Of a stretch of 64,000 nt of DNA, positions 1-9,366 are shown one piece after another. How positions within the stretch are numbered: position 1 is the stretch's first letter; each line of letters opens with the position of its first letter. The position numbers were made by a program, and so were the translations under genes. The stretch spans positions 4,774,001 to 4,838,000 of the forward strand of contig NZ_AP028878.1 in NCBI RefSeq assembly GCF_036511935.1. Direction: 5' to 3'. Source of the stretch: Marinobacter nanhaiticus D15-8W. Lineage in GTDB: Bacteria > Pseudomonadota > Gammaproteobacteria > Pseudomonadales > Oleiphilaceae. The notes below the pieces were generated by a model. The model had not been told where the DNA came from. It searched no databases and saw only the letters and a program-made list of their open reading frames with translations.

Positions 1-57
1 GGCTTCAAGAATGTGGAGTTTACCATCCACTATCTTGAGAAGCTGATCAGGGACTAG
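1..57 (+). CDS. accC: Biotin carboxylase, C-terminal end (partial)
   Basis: Only the last 18 codons and the stop are inside the window. They read GFKNVEFTIHYLEKLIRD. The IHYLEK element is the usual C-terminal signature of AccC, the biotin carboxylase subunit of acetyl-CoA carboxylase, which carboxylates biotin on AccB at the start of fatty acid synthesis. In pseudomonads and Marinobacter, accB-accC lies directly upstream of prmA, and prmA follows here. The call rests on a short tail plus gene order, so another protein is possible but unlikely. Confidence 0.72.
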   Translation, partial: GFKNVEFTIHYLEKLIRD

Positions 58-90
58 GTGCTCCGTCAACGTGATGATAGCGGCTTCAGA

Positions 91-114
91 GCCCTGCGGG
101 TCCTACCGCAGGGC
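91..114. terminator. Stem-loop between accC and prmA
   Basis: GCCCTGCGG (91-99) pairs perfectly with CCGCAGGGC (106-114) around a 6-nt loop. No run of T follows, so this is either a weak terminator or an mRNA 3'-end stabiliser for accC rather than a standard intrinsic terminator. Confidence 0.4.
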
Positions 115-235
115 GCTCGACGGGCTCGCTGAAGTTCCGGATCGTTCCTATTCCAGAGTTCAAACCGGTTCCAGTATCCAAACCGATTCAGAACTCACCT
201 CGATTCGAGATCTCACACTGACGGAGCACTAGACT

Positions 236-1132
236 ATGCGTTGGATCCAGATGCGCGTGCCGACGGACCCGGAATACGCGGAATTACTGGAAGATATCCT
301 GATGGAAGCCGGCGCCGATGCCGTCACCATGGAGGATGCGGCCGACCAGCCGCTCTACGAGCCGGACCCTGGGAGCACCCCTCTGTGGGGACAGACCAGG
401 GTTACCGGCCTGTTCAATGCCGACACCGGCATCGAAGCCATCCAGGCGATGATCGCCGACGCCTACCACCAGCAGACCCAGCAGGAACTCGGCGAGATCG
501 ATGTCGAACTGCTCGAGGACAAGGACTGGGAACGGGCCTGGATGGACGACTTCAAGCCCCTCTCCTTTGGCGATCGCCTCTGGATCGTTCCCAGTTGGCA
601 CGATGCACCCGATCCCAACGCGGCCAACCTGTTGCTCGACCCGGGGCTGGCCTTCGGCACTGGCACCCACCCGACGACGGCCCTCTGTCTTGAATGGCTC
701 GACGGGCAGGACGTTACCAACAGCCAGGTGATCGACTACGGCTGCGGTTCCGGCATTCTCGGTCTCGCCGCATTACTGTTGGGCGCCCGGCATGTCATCG
801 GCGTGGATACCGACCCGCAGGCACTGGAAGCCAGCCGGGACAATGCCCGGCGCAACGAAGTCGACGACGACAGGCTCGATCTCTATCTGCCGGAACAGGA
901 GCCGACCACCGAAGCCGACGTCATGCTGGCCAATATCCTGGCGCAGCCACTGATGGACCTCGCACCCAAACTGGCCAGCCGTGTCCGTGACGGCGGTGCC
1001 ATCGTGCTGTCCGGCATCCTGTCGTCCCAGGCACGCGACGTGATGGAGGCGTACGAGCCCTGGTTCATCATGGACGAACCGGTGCAGCGCGAGGACTGGA
1101 TTCGCCTCACAGGACAGCGTCGCAACAGATGA
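236..1132 (+). CDS. prmA: Ribosomal protein L11 methyltransferase PrmA
   Basis: This cytoplasmic SAM-dependent enzyme methylates lysines and the N-terminus of ribosomal protein L11. At 298 residues it has the usual length. The N-terminal 60-90 residues form the L11-recognition part. The catalytic domain shows the SAM-binding motif VIDYGCGSGILGLAAL near residue 165 and the NPPY-equivalent LANILAQPL near residue 230, both typical of PrmA. The GTGTHPTT segment near residue 141 is also a family signature. A GGAGCAC ribosome binding site sits 6 nt before the ATG. The position after accC matches the pseudomonad order. Confidence 0.95.
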   Translation: MRWIQMRVPTDPEYAELLEDILMEAGADAVTMEDAADQPLYEPDPGSTPLWGQTRVTGLFNADTGIEAIQAMIADAYHQQTQQELGEIDVELLEDKDWERAWMDDFKPLSFGDRLWIVPSWHDAPDPNAANLLLDPGLAFGTGTHPTTALCLEWLDGQDVTNSQVIDYGCGSGILGLAALLLGARHVIGVDTDPQALEASRDNARRNEVDDDRLDLYLPEQEPTTEADVMLANILAQPLMDLAPKLASRVRDGGAIVLSGILSSQARDVMEAYEPWFIMDEPVQREDWIRLTGQRRNR

Positions 1133-1253
1133 CGCCGACACGGTGACGGTCTACACTGTGGACCTCATACCGTGCTCACGTATTATGCTTCAAGTGTGCA
1201 CTTTAACAGCGATAATCCAGGGAATCTGAGCCGTTACCCGACAGGAACAGAGG

Positions 1254-2525
1254 ATGAGCCAGAGCAGTACGCTGACACGTTGCCCCCATTGTGAGACCCG
1301 GTTCCGGGTGACCGAAGAGCAGCTCGGTATCGCGCGCGGCAAGGTGCGCTGCGGCAACTGCATGCAGGTCTTCAACGCGCTGGAACACAGCGAGCCCGAT
1401 GCGCCCGCTGGTACGCCGCCGGCCAAAGCCGACACAGCCCAATCTTCCGAGTCCGGCGGCGGCCGCTTCCAGGTCGAAGAAGAGTTCATCTTCGAGGACG
1501 ACCCCGAAGAGGACGCGGCCGAAGGCAACTACGCAGGCACTAAGACCTCCTTCAGCGAAGACGAACTCAGCGACAGCTTCCTCAATTTCGACGAAACCAA
1601 GAAAGGTGGTTTCGACGACGATGATGACGAGATCTCGTCGGACGTTGACGAAAGCTGGGCCGAAGCCATGCTCGACGAAGACGAACGTCTGTCCCGCAAG
1701 CGTAGCGCTGCGGCCCAAGCACCCAAAACTGAGCCGCAAAGGCCAACACCCGAACCGCAAAAAGCCAGGCCGGAAGAAAAACCCAAGGTACCGGAGAAAC
1801 CCGCCTACCGCCCGGAACCCGAGCCTGAACCTCCGACGCCTCCGTCTCGATCCAGGGCGACCGAGGAAGCCCCCCGATTCGAACTGACCGATCAGGACAC
1901 ACCTGACGACACCTTAAGCGCGACACCGACGCATCATGAGGAGCCGGACGAACCGCTGGCGGCCACTCGGCGCGTGGGTGGCGCCACACCGTACGACAAC
2001 CTGCGCTACGAGCCAATCGCTGTCGATGGTGAACGGCGCTCCTGGGTCCGCAAGACACTGTGGACACTGATCATTCTCGCACTGCTGGGTGGATTGATTT
2101 CCCAGGTGGTCTATTTCCAGATCGACCGGCTGTCCAGCATTCCGGAGTTGCGCCCCTACTATGAGCAGGGTTGCGATATCCTCGGCTGCGAACTGCCCCC
2201 GTTGGTGGCGATCGACCATATCCAGAGCCAGAAGTTGGTCGTGCGTACCGACCCGCAGACGCGGGATACGCTGATCGTGGACGCGGTGATTACGAACCAG
2301 GCCGGTTTCGAGCAACCGTTCCCCAACATCGGACTGACGTTCTCCAATCTCAATGGTGACGTTGTGGCCCAGAGCGTGTTCGAGCCCGACGAATACCTCT
2401 CCGGTGACGCCCAGCAAATGGAAAGCATGCCTAGCCAGACGCCGATCCACATTTCCATCTCGATCCGCGACCCAGGCCGGGACGCGGTCAACTACAATCT
2501 CACCTTCCTCGCCCGGGGCAAATAG
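1254..2525 (+). CDS. Zinc-ribbon and DUF3426 domain membrane protein
   Basis: The protein has 423 residues. It begins with an MJ0042-type zinc ribbon, with two CxxC pairs (CPHC near residue 9, CGNC near residue 31). Residues 55-260 are a long, very acidic and Pro/Glu-rich linker with low complexity. One membrane helix (about residues 265-290, LWTLIILALLGGLISQVVYF) is followed by the DUF3426 domain, which should be periplasmic. The family is conserved between prmA and dusB in pseudomonads and marine relatives, but its role is not established. The start is supported by an AGGAACAGAGG stretch directly before the ATG. Confidence 0.85.
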   Translation: MSQSSTLTRCPHCETRFRVTEEQLGIARGKVRCGNCMQVFNALEHSEPDAPAGTPPAKADTAQSSESGGGRFQVEEEFIFEDDPEEDAAEGNYAGTKTSFSEDELSDSFLNFDETKKGGFDDDDDEISSDVDESWAEAMLDEDERLSRKRSAAAQAPKTEPQRPTPEPQKARPEEKPKVPEKPAYRPEPEPEPPTPPSRSRATEEAPRFELTDQDTPDDTLSATPTHHEEPDEPLAATRRVGGATPYDNLRYEPIAVDGERRSWVRKTLWTLIILALLGGLISQVVYFQIDRLSSIPELRPYYEQGCDILGCELPPLVAIDHIQSQKLVVRTDPQTRDTLIVDAVITNQAGFEQPFPNIGLTFSNLNGDVVAQSVFEPDEYLSGDAQQMESMPSQTPIHISISIRDPGRDAVNYNLTFLARGK

Positions 2526-2783
2526 TTGCCCCGGCGGCGCGTGGGCCCATGAACGTTTCGTAGCACCCTTGCAGAGCGCCATTTATTGGCCCTCAAGGCT
2601 CAACAGGGTGCATACGAAACGTCAACACGCCCTACACCTCACCGCTGAAAAGTCAACCAGATAGAGCGAAAAATAATCAATTTTTTCACGACATTACCCC
2701 TTCAATCATGGGTGGGTCGGGGGTATCATTGTCGCCCCTTGAGAACTGGTTGAGATTTAACCAGGTTACCGAGGTGTGAGCAG

Positions 2784-3782
2784 ATGTTACCTGAAGCGAA
2801 GATCGGTCCCTACACACTACCCAACTCGTTGATCGTGGCGCCGATGGCCGGTGTGACGGACCGCCCCTTTCGCCTTCTATGCCGGCGCCTGGGCGCCGGT
2901 CTGGCGGTCTCCGAGATGGTTATTGCCGACAGCCGGCTGTGGCACACGCGCAAGTCACGCTTGCGGCTGGATCACGACGGCGAGCCGGAACCCCGCTCGG
3001 TGCAGATCGCCGGCGGTGATGCCGATATGCTGGCCAACGCCGCCCGGCTGAATGTGGAGAACGGCGCCCAGATCATCGATATCAACATGGGGTGCCCGGC
3101 CAAGAAAGTCTGCAACAAGGCCGCCGGCTCGGCGTTGATGAAGGACGAACCACTCGTGCGGGACATCCTGCATGCCGTGGTCGACGCTGTGGACGTCCCG
3201 GTCACCCTGAAGATGCGGACCGGCTGGGACCGCGAGCATCGGAATGCGCCACTTATTGCGCGGATGGCTCAGGACGCGGGCATCAAGGCACTGGCCATTC
3301 ACGGACGGACCCGGGCCGATGCCTACAAGGGTGAAGCGGAATACGACACCATCGCTGCAGTGAAGGAGAGTGTCGAAATCCCGGTATTTGCCAATGGCGA
3401 TGTCGATTCGCCGGAGAAGGCACGGCATGTGCTCCAGCACACCGGCGCCGACGGCCTGCTGATCGGCCGCGCCGCACAGGGCAGCCCCTGGATTTTCCGG
3501 GAGATCGAATATTTCCTGCGCACGGGCACACGCATGGCTGCACCGACCCTGGACGAGGTCGAGGCCCTGCTGCGGGAACATCTGATCGCACTTCACGGGT
3601 TCTATGGCGAGCCCATGGGCGCGCGCATCGCCCGCAAACACGTGGGGTGGTATCTCCAGACCCACGACGAGGACAAACAGTTTCGCCGCCGCTTCAATCA
3701 AATTGAAGAGGCGCAGGCGCAACTCGACAGCATCGAACAGTACTTTTCAGGCTTACGAAATGGAGAGGTATTCGCAGCATGA
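2784..3782 (+). CDS. dusB: tRNA-dihydrouridine synthase B
   Basis: This FMN enzyme reduces uridine to dihydrouridine in the tRNA D-loop. At 332 residues it has the family length. The TIM-barrel signatures are clear: [12 protein letters not shown] near residue 20, [20 protein letters not shown] near residue 100 (catalytic Cys in the NMGCP loop), KMRTGWD near 142, IHGRTR near 171, and FANGDVDSP and [14 protein letters not shown] further on. The gene overlaps fis by 4 nt (ATGA). The dusB-fis operon is a gammaproteobacterial hallmark, and dusB translation is expected to be coupled to that of fis. Confidence 0.96.
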   Translation: MLPEAKIGPYTLPNSLIVAPMAGVTDRPFRLLCRRLGAGLAVSEMVIADSRLWHTRKSRLRLDHDGEPEPRSVQIAGGDADMLANAARLNVENGAQIIDINMGCPAKKVCNKAAGSALMKDEPLVRDILHAVVDAVDVPVTLKMRTGWDREHRNAPLIARMAQDAGIKALAIHGRTRADAYKGEAEYDTIAAVKESVEIPVFANGDVDSPEKARHVLQHTGADGLLIGRAAQGSPWIFREIEYFLRTGTRMAAPTLDEVEALLREHLIALHGFYGEPMGARIARKHVGWYLQTHDEDKQFRRRFNQIEEAQAQLDSIEQYFSGLRNGEVFAA

Positions 3783-4096
3783 CCGCTGAGACACTGGCCA
3801 ACGACAACCAACTCAACCCCAAAGGTGAAGGCAACCAGAGCCTGCAAGCCCCGGGGCAGAACGGCAGCACCGTTACCCTGCGCGACAGCGTGGAAGTGGC
3901 GCTGAAGAACTACTTTGAACAACTCGACGGCGCCCCCGTGACCGACGTCTACCAGCTCGTCCTGAGCGAAGTGGAAGCGCCTCTGCTGGAGCAGGTCATG
4001 CGTTACACCCGTAACAACCAGACCAAGGCTTCCACCATGCTGGGGCTCAATCGCGGCACCCTGCGCAAGAAGCTGAAGCAATACGGTCTGCTATAA
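3779..4096 (+). CDS. fis: DNA-binding protein Fis
   Basis: Fis is a small nucleoid protein and global regulator that bends DNA at rRNA promoters, origins and recombination enhancers. At 105 residues it is slightly longer than the 98-residue E. coli protein because of a longer N-terminal tail. The C-terminal helix-turn-helix ([19 protein letters not shown], about residues 76-95) and the ending [10 protein letters not shown] are close to the classical sequence. The start codon overlaps the dusB stop, and no separate promoter is visible inside dusB, so expression depends on the promoter upstream of dusB. Confidence 0.96.
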   Translation: MTAETLANDNQLNPKGEGNQSLQAPGQNGSTVTLRDSVEVALKNYFEQLDGAPVTDVYQLVLSEVEAPLLEQVMRYTRNNQTKASTMLGLNRGTLRKKLKQYGLL

Positions 4097-4115
4097 TCGC
4101 AGAACCCGATTCGAC

Positions 4116-4149
4116 GAGGGCCTCCGGTAACAACCGCGCGGCCCTCATT
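4116..4149 (+). terminator. Probable terminator after dusB-fis
   Basis: GAGGGCC (4116-4122) can pair with GGCCCTC (4140-4146), followed by ATTTCGTTT. The loop is long (17 nt) and the T-run is interrupted, so this is a modest call. It separates fis from purH. Confidence 0.45.
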
Positions 4150-4179
4150 TCGTTTAGCCCAGCAGAAACCTCGGAAACC

Positions 4180-5760
4180 ATGGCAAACCAGGCTCCCATC
4201 CCGATTCGTCGCGCACTGATCAGTGTCTCCGACAAGACCGGCATTGTTGAATTCGCCCGTGCCCTGAGCGGCCGCAATGTTGAAATCCTCTCCACCGGCG
4301 GCACCTTTCGCCTGCTCAAGGATAACGGCATCGCCGTCACCGAAGTGTCCGATCACACCGGCTTCCCGGAAATGATGGCCGGTCGCGTCAAGACCCTACA
4401 CCCGAAGATCCACGGTGGCATCCTCGGCCGTCGCGGCACCGACGATGCCGTCATGGACGAACACGGCATCAAGCCCATCGACATGGTGGTGGTCAACCTC
4501 TACCCCTTCGAGGACGCAGTGGCCAAGCCGGATTGCGACCTGCCTACGGCGATAGAGAATATCGACATCGGCGGACCGACGATGGTGCGCGCCGCGGCCA
4601 AGAACCATGATGACGTGGCGATCGTGGTCAACGCCTCGGACTACGACCGGGTGCTGACCGAGCTGGACGGCGAGGATGGCAAACTGAGCTACGCCATCCG
4701 TTTCGATCTGGCAGTCAAGGCCTTCGAGCATACCGCCGGCTACGACGGCGCCATCGCCAACTATCTGGGCGGGCGCACGGCCGATAACGACAACGCCGAC
4801 TTCCCCCGCACCTTCAATGCCCAGTTCGTGAAAGTGCAGGACATGCGTTACGGCGAGAATCCGCACCAGCGCGCTGCTTTCTATACCGAGCGCAACCCCG
4901 GCGAAGCCTCTGTCGCGACGGCCAGGCAGTTACAGGGCAAGGAACTGTCCTACAACAACGTGGCCGACACCGATGCCGCGCTGGAGTGCGTCAAACCCTT
5001 CGCCGACCCGGCCTGCGTGATCGTCAAGCATGCCAACCCCTGCGGCGTGGCTATCGGCGCCGATATCCGTCAAGCGTACGACCTGGCGTTCGCCACCGAT
5101 CCCACCTCGGCCTTTGGTGGCATTATCGCCTTTAACCGGGAACTGGATGCTGAAACCGCCAAGGCGATCATCGACCGCCAGTTCGTGGAAGTCATCATAG
5201 CCCCGTCCGTTGCGCCAGAGGCGGTGGATATCGTTGCCGCCAAGAAGAACGTGCGCCTACTGGCCTGTGGCGAGTTTGCCGGCGAACGCGAGAAGGCGAT
5301 GGACTACAAGCGCGTCACCGGCGGCCTGCTGGTACAGGACCGGGACCTGGGCATGGTATCCATGGACGACGTTAAGGTGGTCACCGAGCGTCAGCCCAGC
5401 GAGGAGGAGCTCAACGACCTCCTGTTCGCCTGGGAAGTGGCCAAGTACGTCAAGTCCAATGCGATCGTCTACGCCAAGGCGGGGCGCACCATTGGCATCG
5501 GCGCGGGTCAGATGAGCCGTGTCTACAGCGCCAAGATCGCGGGCATCAAGGCCGCCGACGAGAGTCTGGAAGTAGCTGGTTCAGTCATGGCATCTGACGC
5601 CTTTTTCCCGTTCCGGGACGGTATCGACGCAGCCGCCAAGGCCGGTATCAAGGCCGTGATCCAGCCGGGTGGCTCCATGCGCGATCAGGAAGTGATCGAC
5701 GCGGCCAATGAACATGGTATTGCCATGGTCTTCACCGGTATGCGCCACTTCCGCCATTGA
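4180..5760 (+). CDS. purH: Bifunctional AICAR transformylase / IMP cyclohydrolase
   Basis: PurH carries out the last two steps of IMP synthesis: formylation of AICAR with 10-formyl-THF and ring closure to IMP. At 526 residues it has the usual length. The N-terminal MGS-like cyclohydrolase domain (about 1-150) shows [25 protein letters not shown] and [14 protein letters not shown]. The transformylase domain shows RYGENPHQ near residue 223, the catalytic KHANPCGVA near residue 284 and [12 protein letters not shown]. The ending TGMRHFRH is typical. It is followed by purD, as in many gammaproteobacteria. Confidence 0.97.
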   Translation: MANQAPIPIRRALISVSDKTGIVEFARALSGRNVEILSTGGTFRLLKDNGIAVTEVSDHTGFPEMMAGRVKTLHPKIHGGILGRRGTDDAVMDEHGIKPIDMVVVNLYPFEDAVAKPDCDLPTAIENIDIGGPTMVRAAAKNHDDVAIVVNASDYDRVLTELDGEDGKLSYAIRFDLAVKAFEHTAGYDGAIANYLGGRTADNDNADFPRTFNAQFVKVQDMRYGENPHQRAAFYTERNPGEASVATARQLQGKELSYNNVADTDAALECVKPFADPACVIVKHANPCGVAIGADIRQAYDLAFATDPTSAFGGIIAFNRELDAETAKAIIDRQFVEVIIAPSVAPEAVDIVAAKKNVRLLACGEFAGEREKAMDYKRVTGGLLVQDRDLGMVSMDDVKVVTERQPSEEELNDLLFAWEVAKYVKSNAIVYAKAGRTIGIGAGQMSRVYSAKIAGIKAADESLEVAGSVMASDAFFPFRDGIDAAAKAGIKAVIQPGGSMRDQEVIDAANEHGIAMVFTGMRHFRH

Positions 5761-5800
5761 TCGGAACAAGACCTCCACTGTTGTTAGAAGCAGGCACCGT

Positions 5801-5883
5801 GTCGGATTACGCCTTCGGCTAATCCGACTTAAAACGCCTCGGACTTGAACCGCAGGTCGGATTAGCCGAAGGCATAATCCGAC
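5801..5883. repeat. Inverted pair of REP-like palindromes between purH and purD
   Basis: A 28-bp palindromic unit occupies 5801-5828. It has the outer arms GTCGGATTA / TAATCCGAC and a GCCTTCGGC core. A second unit at 5856-5883 is its reverse complement with one base changed, so the two face each other across 27 bp. Each unit can fold alone, and the pair can form a long cruciform or a two-stem RNA. This layout matches REP doublets (REPINs), which are non-autonomous elements moved by RAYT transposases. It may also stabilise the purH transcript or limit read-through into purD. Confidence 0.75.
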
Positions 5884-5899
5884 AAGAAGGAATACAGCC

Positions 5900-7192
5900 A
5901 TGAACATTCTCGTCATTGGTTCCGGCGGGCGCGAGCACGCCCTGGCCTGGAAAGCCGCCCAATCCCCCAACGCGGATCGCGTGTTCGTAGCACCGGGCAA
6001 CGCGGGCACCGCTCGGGAGCCTCGCCTGGAAAACGTCAACATCGATGTCATGGAACTGGACAAGCTGGCTGATTTCGCCGCGGCCAACAATGTCGGCCTA
6101 ACCATCGTGGGCCCCGAGGCACCGCTGGTGGCCGGTGTGGTCGACCTGTTCCGTGAGCGCGGTTTGCGTGTCTTTGGCCCGGATAAGGGTGCGGCCCAGT
6201 TGGAGGGGTCGAAGGCGTTCACCAAGGATTTCCTGGCGCGCCAGGCAATTCCGACCGCCGCCTATGCCAACTTCACAAATGTGGACGAAGCCCTGGATTA
6301 CGTGCGTGAACAGGGCGCACCGATCGTGGTCAAGGCCGACGGCCTGGCCGCCGGAAAGGGCGTGATCGTCGCCATGACCTTGCAAGAGGCCGAAGAGGCC
6401 ATCCGCGACATGCTCGCTGGCAACGCATTCGGCGATGCGGGCAGTCGCGTGGTCATCGAAGAATTCCTGGAAGGTGAGGAAGCCAGCTTTATCGTGATGG
6501 TGGACGGCAAGAATGTGTTGCCCATGGCGACCAGCCAGGACCACAAACGCGTGGGCGATGGTGACACAGGCCCCAACACCGGCGGTATGGGTGCCTATTC
6601 CCCGGCACCGGTGGTGACCGACGAGGTCTACCAGCGCATCATGGACGAAGTGATCTACCCGACCGTTGAAGGCATGGCCAAAGAAGGTCACCCCTACACA
6701 GGCTTCCTCTATGCGGGTCTGATGATCGATCCACAGGGCGCACCCAAGGTCATCGAATTCAACTGTCGCTTCGGCGATCCGGAAACGCAGCCGATCATGC
6801 TGCGTATGCAGTCCGATCTTACGGCGCTCTGCGATGCGGCTATAGATGGCAAACTGGACACCTGCAAATCCGAGTGGGATTCGCGGGCATCTGTCGGCAT
6901 CGTGCTGGCCGCCGGCGGTTATCCTGGCAGCTACGAGAAGGGCAAGGTCATCAGTGGCCTGCCGCAGGACGAAGTGGAAGGCGAGAAAGTCTTCCACGCC
7001 GGCACTAAGCTCAACGGTGACGACGTGGTGACGAGCGGCGGCCGGGTGCTATGTGCCACCGCACTGGGCGGCACGGTGACCGAAGCCCAACAGCGGGCTT
7101 ACAGACTGGCCGGCCAGATCGACTGGGACGGCGCTTTCTACCGCAAGGACATCGCCCATCGAGCCATTGCTCGCGAGCAGGATAAGCAGTAA
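5900..7192 (+). CDS. purD: Phosphoribosylamine-glycine ligase
   Basis: PurD is the ATP-grasp GAR synthetase that joins glycine to phosphoribosylamine in step 2 of purine synthesis. At 430 residues it has the standard length. Visible signatures are the N-terminal VIGSGGREHALAWK, GPEAPLVAGVVD near residue 72, VVKADGLAAGKGV near residue 145, and the ATP-grasp block with HKRVGDGDTGPNTGGMGAYS near residue 215 and EFNCRFGDPETQ near residue 285. A clear AAGGAAT ribosome binding site precedes the ATG. The gene ends just before a strong intrinsic terminator. Confidence 0.97.
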   Translation: MNILVIGSGGREHALAWKAAQSPNADRVFVAPGNAGTAREPRLENVNIDVMELDKLADFAAANNVGLTIVGPEAPLVAGVVDLFRERGLRVFGPDKGAAQLEGSKAFTKDFLARQAIPTAAYANFTNVDEALDYVREQGAPIVVKADGLAAGKGVIVAMTLQEAEEAIRDMLAGNAFGDAGSRVVIEEFLEGEEASFIVMVDGKNVLPMATSQDHKRVGDGDTGPNTGGMGAYSPAPVVTDEVYQRIMDEVIYPTVEGMAKEGHPYTGFLYAGLMIDPQGAPKVIEFNCRFGDPETQPIMLRMQSDLTALCDAAIDGKLDTCKSEWDSRASVGIVLAAGGYPGSYEKGKVISGLPQDEVEGEKVFHAGTKLNGDDVVTSGGRVLCATALGGTVTEAQQRAYRLAGQIDWDGAFYRKDIAHRAIAREQDKQ

Positions 7193-7198
7193 TTTCAT

Positions 7199-7226
7199 AA
7201 GGCCCGGTCACCCACCGGGCCTTTTT
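7199..7226 (+). terminator. Intrinsic terminator after purD
   Basis: AAGGCCCGGT (7199-7208) pairs perfectly with ACCGGGCCTT (7214-7223) around a 5-nt loop, and the T-run extends to 7226. It lies 6 nt after the purD stop. Confidence 0.92.
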
Positions 7227-7265
7227 GGTTGCCTGGTTCACTGACAGGTTCGTTGACTGGAAAGG

Positions 7266-8237
7266 ATGTTCCGCGCCATGCAGGGTTCGTATCGTCGTCT
7301 GACAGGTTTCAGTACAGCGATGCTCGCGATCGTCATGCTGCTATCGGGCTGTTCCCGGCAGGATTTCTACGAAGCCGCCATCGCTCACGAGCGCAACGCC
7401 GCCGGCCTGGTCGAGGCGACTGTCGATGTGGATGGGCGAACCATCGCCTACCTGCATAACCAGACGCCCCGGGACGGCGATACCCTGGTGTTACTGCATG
7501 GCTTCGCCGCCAACAAGGAGAACTGGCTGCGGATGGCCGGCTATCTCACCGAGTCGTATAACGTCTACGCGATTGATCTGCCCGGCCACGGCGAGAGCAA
7601 CCGGGACCTCGAACGCGACTACTCCATCGACGCCCAAGTAGGTTATGTGCGTGCGATCCTCGACGCACTGGTACTGGAACGAGTGCATATGGTGGGCAAC
7701 TCGATGGGAGGCGCCATCACCGCCCTCTATGCGGCGACCTATCCCGACCGTATCATCACCGCGACCCTGCTCGACCCGGCAGGTATCTTCGAGTACGACA
7801 GCGAACTGGTCTCACGGGTACTGGACGGCGACAACCCGCTCATTGTCAGCAAACCCGGCGATTTCGAACGTCTGGTGGACTTTGCCCTGGAACAGAAACC
7901 CTTCGTCCCGTGGCCGATGTATAGCGTGATGGAAGAAGAGGCCCTGTCCCGCAAAGCTATCAACGAACACATCTTCCTGCAGATTCGCGACTCCGGTTAT
8001 CAACCGGCATTCCGCAATGCCCTGGCCTCGATTACGGCGCCGGTACTGGTGATCTGGGGCAAGGAGGATCGGGTGATCAACTATCGTAACGCCGACGTAT
8101 TTGCCGAACGCATACCTCGCGCCCGCAAGGTACTGCTCGAGAACGTGGGCCATGCGCCCATGATCGAAGTACCGGCAAAGACTGCCAGCCTGGTCGTCGA
8201 CTGGATCGAGTCCTCACCACCGACTTCGAATCCCTGA
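7266..8237 (+). CDS. Lipoprotein alpha/beta hydrolase
   Basis: The protein has 323 residues. The N-terminus has a basic segment, a hydrophobic stretch and the lipobox LLSGC near residue 29, so it should be a lipid-anchored envelope protein. The rest is an alpha/beta hydrolase fold: oxyanion HGFAANKENW near residue 79, the nucleophile elbow GNSMGG (Ser near residue 145), the acidic residue in IWGKEDRV, and the catalytic His in VGHAPMIE. Such enzymes are esterases, lipases or haloalkane-dehalogenase relatives, and the substrate cannot be read from sequence. A second ATG 12 nt downstream is an alternative start that keeps the signal peptide. Confidence 0.8.
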   Translation: MFRAMQGSYRRLTGFSTAMLAIVMLLSGCSRQDFYEAAIAHERNAAGLVEATVDVDGRTIAYLHNQTPRDGDTLVLLHGFAANKENWLRMAGYLTESYNVYAIDLPGHGESNRDLERDYSIDAQVGYVRAILDALVLERVHMVGNSMGGAITALYAATYPDRIITATLLDPAGIFEYDSELVSRVLDGDNPLIVSKPGDFERLVDFALEQKPFVPWPMYSVMEEEALSRKAINEHIFLQIRDSGYQPAFRNALASITAPVLVIWGKEDRVINYRNADVFAERIPRARKVLLENVGHAPMIEVPAKTASLVVDWIESSPPTSNP

Positions 8238-8445
8238 TCCGGCTCTAAAGCTACCGGGCATCACGCTGTCGCGTACAAGACGATGGTCCAGCATCAAAGC
8301 GCGAATAGATTAAATAGCGAAGCCGGCCACAAGGGAAGCGCCAGCGTGTGCAATGACTAGGTAACCGGGTAATTACTGCATATACTTGAAGCGCCTCTGA
8401 ACAGCCGCGCTGTCCACGCCGCGGGCCGCGCCCGACGCCCGTACA

Positions 8446-9258
8446 TTGCCGGAAAAAACGCCATTGAACAGGATCACTGCAGCTATTCGTTCAGCAAACA
8501 TCAGCCTTCTGCTGTTCCTGTTCCTGCAACCGCTCAAGGCAGACACGATCACCCTTGTCGCGGACTACTGGTGCCCGTTCAACTGCGAACCCAGCAGCGA
8601 GTCCCCCGGCTATCTTGTCGAAGTGGCAGAGAAGGCCCTGGGCAAGGCCGGCCATCGTGTAATCTACGTGACACTTCCCTGGAGCCGCGCCATCAACGAC
8701 GTACGCAATGGCAAGTACGGAGGCCTGCTCGGCGCCGGCACCCAGGAAGTACCTGACTTCGTCTTTCCCCAGCGCCCCCTGGCGATGGCCCGCCATACCT
8801 TTTTCACGCTGCCACAGAGTACCTGGACTTACGACACTGACGCGTCCCTGGGCTCGATCAAGCTTGGCGTGATCGACGACTATTCCTACGGCGACCTGAA
8901 TATCCGCTACATTCTCCCAAACCGCAGCGACCGTAAACGGCTGTTGATCCTCAATGGCCAGAATGTCCTTGGCCGATTCCTGGACATGCTGGAGATTAAC
9001 CGCATCGACGCCTTCGTAGAGGAGGAAGCCGTCATGGCCTACTTCCTTCAGTCCCAGCAACCGGTGAGGGCGTTACGCAAAGCCGGTGTCGCCTACCGCG
9101 AGCCCATCTACATAGCCTTCTCGCCGGCATTAACGAACGCCCGACAGTATGCGAAGGATCTGAATGATGGCCTGCGGTTGCTAAGAGATTCTGGTGAGTT
9201 GATGGCCCTGGCCGAGAAGTACGGTATCACCTTGCGCAAGCCATCCCCGATCCGATGA
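8446..9258 (+). CDS. Periplasmic solute-binding protein, family 3 type (orphan)
   Basis: The protein has about 270 residues, with a signal peptide (SANISLLLFLFLQPLKA) followed by ITLVADYWCPFNCEP. The latter matches the start of the bacterial extracellular solute-binding family 3 fold used by amino acid ABC transporters and some sensors. No permease or ATPase gene is adjacent, so it may be a stand-alone binding protein of the type scattered through Pseudomonas-like genomes. No ATG start is available. TTG at 8446 or TTG at 8464, the latter with a GGAAAAAA stretch before it, are the options. A related orphan protein lies at 32418-33194. Confidence 0.72.
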   Translation: MPEKTPLNRITAAIRSANISLLLFLFLQPLKADTITLVADYWCPFNCEPSSESPGYLVEVAEKALGKAGHRVIYVTLPWSRAINDVRNGKYGGLLGAGTQEVPDFVFPQRPLAMARHTFFTLPQSTWTYDTDASLGSIKLGVIDDYSYGDLNIRYILPNRSDRKRLLILNGQNVLGRFLDMLEINRIDAFVEEEAVMAYFLQSQQPVRALRKAGVAYREPIYIAFSPALTNARQYAKDLNDGLRLLRDSGELMALAEKYGITLRKPSPIR

Positions 9259-9366
9259 TCCATCGATTATTGATCCCACGCATTGGCAACGTGTGCGGGA
9301 ACTTGCAACAATCAACCTTCCCATTCCCAGAACAAATATCGCATTAGTGGACAGTTATACGACCTC

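Noticed and set aside
9283..9366. N-terminal extension of the Kef-type antiporter
   Set aside because: The upstream TTG has no ribosome binding site, and the extra residues are Cys/Asn-rich with no link to the family; ATG 9367 begins at the first helix.
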